Below are positions 6,475 to 11,698 of a stretch of 11,698 nucleotides of DNA, one piece after another. The notes beneath the pieces are model-generated. The model did not search any database and was not told the origin of the DNA. It saw nothing but the letters and a program-made list of their open reading frames with translations. The position numbers and the translations under genes are program-made. How positions within the stretch are numbered: position 1 is the first letter of the stretch; every line of letters begins with the position of its first letter. The DNA is from JASJCP01 sp051155735 (GTDB lineage: Bacteria; Cyanobacteriota; Cyanobacteriia; Cyanobacteriales; Xenococcaceae), in the NCBI GenBank assembly GCA_051155735.1, contig DAXETX010000288.1, positions 1-11,698 of the forward strand. Direction: 5' to 3'.

Positions 6475-8964
6475 ATGACTCAATTACCTCCAGAGATTGC
6501 CCAACTCTCGGATGCTCAAAGGCGTTCGCTTCTGGCTCGACTGCTTAGAGAAAAAATAGTGCGATCGCGCATCCCCCTTTCATTTGCGCAGCAAAGACTG
6601 TGGTTTTTAGACCAACTCGAACCTAATAACTACGCGTATAACATTCCTCTTGCCGTTCATCTCAATGGAACTCCTCAAGCTACAGTTTTAGAACGCAGTT
6701 TGAATGAAATTGTGCGAAGACATGAGATTTTACGAACTGCTTTTCAAACCGTAAACGGCGAACCCATCCAAGCAATTTCACCTCAACTAGAACTGTCTTT
6801 GACTGTCATCGATCTGGAAAATCAAGCAGAATCCATTGTTCGAGAACTTGCCGATCGCGAAGCAAAAAAGCCGTTCGATCTCACTCAAGCACCATTATTA
6901 CGGGCAACCTTGCTGCGCCTTGACTCCAGTCACCAAATTTTACTACTAACGATACATCACATCATTGCTGATGGTTGGTCGATGGGTATTTTAGTAAAAG
7001 AATTGGCTGCGTTTTATGAAGCTTTTTCTCATGGTTCTGCCTCTACTCTACCCAGACTGCCAATTCAATATGCAGACTATGCAGTTTGGCAAAGACAGTG
7101 GCTTCAGGGAGAAGTTTTAGAGTCATTAGTTAGCTACTGGCGACAACAGCTTGGAGGTAGCCCTCCAGTGCTTCGGCTACCTAGCGATCGCCCGCCAACC
7201 GACACGGTGACTGGGGAAGGTGCAACCTATCCCCTACGACTTGCTTCAGAATTTTTAGCGCAGATCGAACAGCTTTGCCGAGAAGAAGGAGTGACGCTCT
7301 TTATGGTTCTCTTGGCAGCATTTAAAACTCTACTTTACCGTTGGACAGGACAAACAGACATTTTAGTTGGAACCGATGTAGCCAACCGTCAACGGGCTGA
7401 AACAGAATCATTAATTGGCTTTTTTGTTAATTTAGTTCCCTTACGAACAGATTGTTCTGGATATCCCACATTTCGCGAACTATTAAGACAGGTACGTCGC
7501 GTTTGCGTAGAAGCTTACGCCCATCAAGAATTACCATTTGAAAAATTGGTTGAAGAATTAAAACCAGAACGTCAGAAGGGTCAAATGCCGTTAGTGCAGG
7601 TTTTGTTTGTCTTACAAAATACGCCAATGCCTGCATTTGAGACATCCGATCTAACTATTACTTCTATTGAAGTAAATGACCAAACCTCGAAATTTAATCT
7701 AGGTCTATTTGTCGGAGAAAGGGAAGGGAATTTGATTGGGACTTGGCGTTATCGAAAAGACTTGTTTGAGCGCCACACGATCGCCCAGTTATCGGAACGT
7801 TTTATTAGCTTGTTACAGAGCATTACGGCTAATCCAGATACGCGCTTACATCAATTAGGGATGACAACGGCTGAAGAAAGACAAATACAAAACCAAAGAG
7901 GGGGTAAGCGTTCCCAAAAGTTCAAAAAAGTCCGAGCCAAAGCGATTAGTTTTTCGCAGCAGAATTTAATTAATACTAGCTATTTACAGCCAACGCAGAC
8001 CCTACCTTTAGTAATCGAACCAACAACGGCGGAGATAAATTTAGCAGAATGGGCGCAATCCAAGGGGGAATTTTTAGAAACAGAGTTGTTAAAACATGGA
8101 GCAATTCTCTTTCGTGGCTTTGGGATTAAATCTGCGGTAGAATTTGAACGAGTCGCCCAAGGGATTTGTCCTCAGTTATTCGCAGAATATGGAGACTTAC
8201 CTAGAGAAAAGGGATCGAAAAGGGTTTATGGTTCGACTCCTTATCCAGCAGACAAAGCAATTCTGTTTCATAATGAAAGTTCTCATCTACACTGCTGCCC
8301 ACAAAAGATTTGGTTCTTCTGTCTGAAAGCTGCACGACAGGGAGGAGAAACCCCAATTGTAGATGGTCGCCGTCTCTATCAGAGTCTCGATCCAGCCCTG
8401 CGGTCAAGATTTGAACAAAAACAATTACTCTATGTACGCAACTATATTGAAGGATTAGATGTAAGTTGGCAAGACTTTTTCCGTACAGAAGATCGATCCG
8501 TTGTAGAAGCCTATTGCCGTCAGACTGGCATGGAGTTTGAGTGGAAAAATAAAAATCACCTCACCACGTATAGCCACTCTCCCGCAATTATTTGCCATCC
8601 TAAAACCCAAGAGAAAATATTTTTCAATCAAATTCAACTCCATCACGTTGACTTTTTAGACCGAGATGTACGAGAGTCCTTACTCTCTTTGTTCTCAGTT
8701 AAAGATTTACCCCGTCATGTTTTTTATGGAGATGGTTCGCCAATTGAAGAAGAGGCAATCGCCACGATTGACGAACTCTACAAACAAGAAGCATCTAGTT
8801 TTTCTTGGCAAGAGGGAGATATTTTAATGCTTGATAATATGCGAGTCGCTCATGGAAGAAATTCTTATCTAGGCGATCGCAAAATTCTGGTGACTATGGG
8901 TGAAATGGTAAAAGCTGATTTGTGCTTCAAGTCATCCCACGAGGGAGCAAAAGTAATTCTCTAA
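6475..8964 (+). CDS. NRPS condensation domain fused to TauD/SyrP-type aspartate beta-hydroxylase
   Basis: The 829-residue protein has two parts. Residues about 33-455 form an NRPS condensation domain with all expected motifs: SFAQQRLWFLDQLEP, RHEILRTAF, the catalytic HHIIADG (H161, H162, D166, G167), YADYAVWQRQ, IGFFVNLVPLRTD and HQELPFEKLVEEL. A basic linker (about 470-500) leads to a TauD/TfdA Fe(II)/2-oxoglutarate dioxygenase (about 505-820). Its iron ligands are likely H599-x-E601 and H793, with the 2-oxoglutarate Arg near R802 in GDRKIL. The closest functional type is SyrP-like, which beta-hydroxylates carrier-bound aspartate. There is no A or T domain, so it must act on partner carriers, most simply those of the next gene, 53 nt downstream. 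The ATG at 6475 has no clear Shine-Dalgarno. The domain calls are firm; Asp as substrate rests on the neighbour's A-domain code. Confidence 0.9.
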   Translation: MTQLPPEIAQLSDAQRRSLLARLLREKIVRSRIPLSFAQQRLWFLDQLEPNNYAYNIPLAVHLNGTPQATVLERSLNEIVRRHEILRTAFQTVNGEPIQAISPQLELSLTVIDLENQAESIVRELADREAKKPFDLTQAPLLRATLLRLDSSHQILLLTIHHIIADGWSMGILVKELAAFYEAFSHGSASTLPRLPIQYADYAVWQRQWLQGEVLESLVSYWRQQLGGSPPVLRLPSDRPPTDTVTGEGATYPLRLASEFLAQIEQLCREEGVTLFMVLLAAFKTLLYRWTGQTDILVGTDVANRQRAETESLIGFFVNLVPLRTDCSGYPTFRELLRQVRRVCVEAYAHQELPFEKLVEELKPERQKGQMPLVQVLFVLQNTPMPAFETSDLTITSIEVNDQTSKFNLGLFVGEREGNLIGTWRYRKDLFERHTIAQLSERFISLLQSITANPDTRLHQLGMTTAEERQIQNQRGGKRSQKFKKVRAKAISFSQQNLINTSYLQPTQTLPLVIEPTTAEINLAEWAQSKGEFLETELLKHGAILFRGFGIKSAVEFERVAQGICPQLFAEYGDLPREKGSKRVYGSTPYPADKAILFHNESSHLHCCPQKIWFFCLKAARQGGETPIVDGRRLYQSLDPALRSRFEQKQLLYVRNYIEGLDVSWQDFFRTEDRSVVEAYCRQTGMEFEWKNKNHLTTYSHSPAIICHPKTQEKIFFNQIQLHHVDFLDRDVRESLLSLFSVKDLPRHVFYGDGSPIEEEAIATIDELYKQEASSFSWQEGDILMLDNMRVAHGRNSYLGDRKILVTMGEMVKADLCFKSSHEGAKVIL

Positions 8965-9017
8965 CTATCTAACTAATAGTCTCTGTTCTCTTAATTGGAA
9001 TTAACATTACTTAAATC

Positions 9018-11698
9018 ATGCTAACTCAAAGTATTCAGGGTTTCCCACTGTCTTTAGCACAAAAACATCTTTGGACATTGCAGCAACGTAGTGAAGAGGT
9101 TGCCTCCGAATCAAATCGCTCTAATGGTGTCGCCCGTCAAAGTAACGGATTTTACAGTTGCTGTTTAGTGTCTTTGACGGGTAATCTCGATGTAGAAAAA
9201 TTGAATGAGAGCTTGAAAACTGTCGCGGAAAGACATGAAATTCTCCGTACCCAGTTTCCACGCTATCGAGGGATGAAATTTCCCTTACAAGCGATCGCCT
9301 CTAAGCTTGCTCCCGTTTGGCAAACTCTGGCTCTTCAGCATCTATCGCCTCAGCAACAAACAGCCAAAATTGAGGAACTGTGGCGAGGCTGGGAACGATT
9401 GAATGGGATCAAAGATCGAGAATCCCCATGGCAGTTATGGCTATTAACCCTATCCCCAGAGCAACACCTCCTCCTATTTAGTTTGCCTGCTATTTGTGCC
9501 GATACTGAAACATTAAAGCAAATAGTTGCAGAAATTCGCCAAATATACAGCGGAGAACAAGTATGCGAGCTAGAAGACATAGTGCAGTACGTGCAATATA
9601 GCCAATGGCAAGAGGAGTTACTAGCAGAATCAGACGCTGAAGTAGCAAAAGCTTATTGGATAGAATTACAAAAGACGGCAGAGGCAACAATTCAATTACC
9701 AATGGAAACTTCCGCTCGGACGGAATTATCGTTTGTTACTCAATCCTATACATCCTCTGTCGAACCCAATTTACAGAGTAAAATTGCTGAATTTGTCGAA
9801 GATAGCCATCACACAACTGCGGATTTGTTACTAGCCTGCTGGCAAGTATTATTGTGGCGTTTGGGGGGACAAACAGATTTTATTCTTACTTATTTAAGTA
9901 ATGGTAGAACTGATGAAGAACTAGACCAAACTTTGGGAACGATCTCGAAATCATTACCTTTTCCAGTTCGTTTTGAGGCTAACTGGCGTTTTAGGGAAAT
10001 TTTAGAACAGGTGCGATCGTTTAGAGAAGAAGGAGAACAATGGCAGGATTATTATGACGGCAATACAGTTTTAGAGCGGTTGGAAACAGCGACGGCTTCA
10101 ATTGGGTATGAGTTTATCCAGATTCCCGTTGCTACAACTGTAGCCGAGGTTAAGTTTGAAATTCAACGCTTAGAAGCATTGATCGATTACCACAAACTTC
10201 GATTAACTGGAATTTTAAATGAGGCTGGTTTACAAACTAAAATTGATTATGACCCAGCATTCTACTCATCTACAATGATTCGTCGTCTTGCAGAAGAGTT
10301 ACAGACGATACTTGCCAGTGCTGTTAGCGATCCCAATCAGTCCCTCGATCGCTTAGAAATTTTAGGCGTAGGGGAACGGCAGCTTTTAGTCGATTTCAAT
10401 CAAACCCAGCGCGATTTCCCTACAGGTGAATGTCTGCATCAGTATTTTGAAGCACAAGCCGAAAGAACTCCCGATCGTGTTGCTTTAAGATTTGAAACAG
10501 AAGAATTAACTTATAACCAACTTAACTCCCTTGCCAATCAACTGGCTCATCATCTTCAGAACTTAGGAGTCGGGAGAGAAAGTTTAGTCGGGATTAGTTT
10601 TGAACGATCGCCATCAGCGATCGTGGCATTACTTGGGGTTTTAAAAGCGGGTGCAGCCTATCTTCCTCTCGATCCCGAACTGCCGACCGAACGCCTTAGT
10701 GTAATGTTGTCTCAAGCACCAATTTCCGCACTGGTTACACAACAGAATTTGTTAGAAAAACTGCCCCAGGTTGATGTGCCTGTGATTTGTTTAGATACAG
10801 ATCGTGACCTTGATCGGCAACCTACGGAAAATCCGCATAATTCTGTTACGCCAGCAAACCTAGCATATGTCATTTTTACCTCTGGTTCTACGGGAAAGCC
10901 AAAGGGAGTTGCAGTCGAACATCGTCAAGTGCTGAATTACTTACATGGTATTGTCGAACAACTGCAACTTTCTGACTCTGCTACCTATGCTACAGTTGCT
11001 ACCTTAGCAGCAGATTTAGGAAATACGGCGATTTTTCCAGCACTTTGTCGCGGTGGATGTCTGTGCATTCTTTCTCAAGCACAGATTGAAGACCCGATCG
11101 CTTTAGCTGACTATTGCCGACACTACCCAATTGATTATCTCAAGATCGTTCCTTCCTATCTAGAGACATTGTTAGCGATCGCTCCTTTTGCGGCTCTTTT
11201 ACCCCGTAAATGCTTAATTTTAGGTGGAGAAGCTGCTTCTTGGGAGTTAATACATCAGGTACAAAAGATTGCTCCCGATTGTCAAATTGTCAACCACTAT
11301 GGACCTACTGAAACTACAATTGGCGTATTGACTTATCGGGTAAATGGCAGCAAGGAAAATACTCCAACTGTTCCTTTGGGTCGTCCTTTAGGTAATAGCA
11401 AAATTTATCTACTAGATTCTTACTTACAACCGGTTCCTCTTGGTGTTCCTGGAGAAATCTACATTGGTGGTGCGGGATTGGCAAGGGGATATTTTAACCA
11501 ATCAGAATTAACAGCAGCAAGATTTGTTTCTGCCCCGTTATCTGCCGACGAACTGCTTTATAAAACTGGCGATAAAGGACGTTACTGCGATGAAGAAGGA
11601 ACAATTGAGTTTTTAGGACGAGTTGATCGCCAGATCAAAATTAGAGGCTATCGCGTCGAATTAGGAGAAATTGAAGCGGTATTAAGTCAGGTTTTAGT
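9018..11698 (+). CDS. NRPS: inactive (interface-type) condensation domain plus Asp-activating adenylation domain, partial
   Basis: An open frame of 893 codons from ATG (9018-9020) runs off the right edge; an in-frame TAA (9012-9014) fixes the start. Residues about 8-430 are a condensation-fold domain with PLSLAQKHLW and RHEILRTQF, but HHxxxDG is replaced by PAICADT (157-163), so both His are lost (second His to A158). Residues from about 460 are an adenylation domain: LTYNQLN, YVIFTSGSTGKPKG (617-630), NHYGPTETT, GEIYIGG, YKTGD and GRVDRQIKIRGYRVELGEIE. Aligned to GrsA, the pocket residues are D666, L667, T670, K709, I734, G736, H760, I768 and G769, an aspartate code. The carrier domain and anything after it lie outside. 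It follows the C-hydroxylase gene by 53 nt, probably in one operon. Confidence 0.92.
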   Translation, partial: MLTQSIQGFPLSLAQKHLWTLQQRSEEVASESNRSNGVARQSNGFYSCCLVSLTGNLDVEKLNESLKTVAERHEILRTQFPRYRGMKFPLQAIASKLAPVWQTLALQHLSPQQQTAKIEELWRGWERLNGIKDRESPWQLWLLTLSPEQHLLLFSLPAICADTETLKQIVAEIRQIYSGEQVCELEDIVQYVQYSQWQEELLAESDAEVAKAYWIELQKTAEATIQLPMETSARTELSFVTQSYTSSVEPNLQSKIAEFVEDSHHTTADLLLACWQVLLWRLGGQTDFILTYLSNGRTDEELDQTLGTISKSLPFPVRFEANWRFREILEQVRSFREEGEQWQDYYDGNTVLERLETATASIGYEFIQIPVATTVAEVKFEIQRLEALIDYHKLRLTGILNEAGLQTKIDYDPAFYSSTMIRRLAEELQTILASAVSDPNQSLDRLEILGVGERQLLVDFNQTQRDFPTGECLHQYFEAQAERTPDRVALRFETEELTYNQLNSLANQLAHHLQNLGVGRESLVGISFERSPSAIVALLGVLKAGAAYLPLDPELPTERLSVMLSQAPISALVTQQNLLEKLPQVDVPVICLDTDRDLDRQPTENPHNSVTPANLAYVIFTSGSTGKPKGVAVEHRQVLNYLHGIVEQLQLSDSATYATVATLAADLGNTAIFPALCRGGCLCILSQAQIEDPIALADYCRHYPIDYLKIVPSYLETLLAIAPFAALLPRKCLILGGEAASWELIHQVQKIAPDCQIVNHYGPTETTIGVLTYRVNGSKENTPTVPLGRPLGNSKIYLLDSYLQPVPLGVPGEIYIGGAGLARGYFNQSELTAARFVSAPLSADELLYKTGDKGRYCDEEGTIEFLGRVDRQIKIRGYRVELGEIEAVLSQVL

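Noticed and set aside
8201..8646. Two minus-strand frames within the hydroxylase domain
   Set aside because: They overlap conserved catalytic regions of the plus-strand gene (H599-x-E601) and lack any family signal.
8989..9005. TTAATTGGAATTAA near the NRPS gene junction as a terminator
   Set aside because: The stem is only six AT pairs with a two-base loop and no T-run follows; the two genes are more likely co-transcribed.
9480..9503. Loss of HHxxxDG as a frameshift or pseudogene sign
   Set aside because: The frame is open for 893 codons, the downstream A domain is intact, and the substitution is clean within a normal-length domain.

Overview
The window comes from a cyanobacterium. I count 14 copies of the octamer GCGATCGC (HIP1), which is strongly over-represented in many cyanobacterial genomes. 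Base composition is moderately AT-rich, and the outer-membrane receptor carries an N-terminal AMIN domain of the kind common in cyanobacterial TonB-dependent receptors. I cannot name a genus from this stretch.

The locus is a siderophore gene cluster built around a divergent control region of about 0.5 kb (5963-6474). Leftward from it, on the minus strand, runs a tight transport operon: a TonB-dependent receptor (3341-5962), a lipoprotein ferric-siderophore binding protein (2299-3294), an EntS-like MFS exporter (923-2299, overlapping the previous gene by one base in TAATG), and a sucrase/ferredoxin-like [2Fe-2S] protein (1-902, cut by the left edge) that may be the ferric-siderophore reductase. 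No ABC permease or ATPase lies in the window.

Rightward, on the plus strand, are two NRPS genes. The first (6475-8964) is an unusual fusion of one intact condensation domain (HHxxxDG present) with an Fe(II)/2-oxoglutarate TauD/SyrP-type hydroxylase, and it has no adenylation or carrier domain. The second (9018 to beyond 11698) starts with a condensation-like domain whose catalytic HHxxxDG has become PAICADT, followed by an adenylation domain. The nine readable residues of its specificity code are D-L-T-K-I-G-H-I-G, an aspartate code.

Read together, the two NRPS proteins look like one aspartate module split over two polypeptides: a working C domain carrying its own beta-hydroxylase on the first, and a catalytically dead 'interface'-type C domain plus the Asp-activating A domain on the second. 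The predicted product contains beta-hydroxyaspartate, a bidentate, often photoreactive Fe(III) ligand. This fits the class of cyanobacterial beta-hydroxyaspartate lipopeptide siderophores reported as cyanochelins, but the lipid and the remaining residues are not visible here.

The intergenic region appears to hold two back-to-back promoters that share one -35 element inside an inverted repeat. It also holds further palindromes and a long NRPS leader with interlocking inverted repeats and a possible small hydrophobic ORF. Two short repeats stand out elsewhere: a GC-rich palindromic insert inside the exporter gene, and a 9-bp tandem repeat that carries the putative ribosome site of the binding-protein gene.
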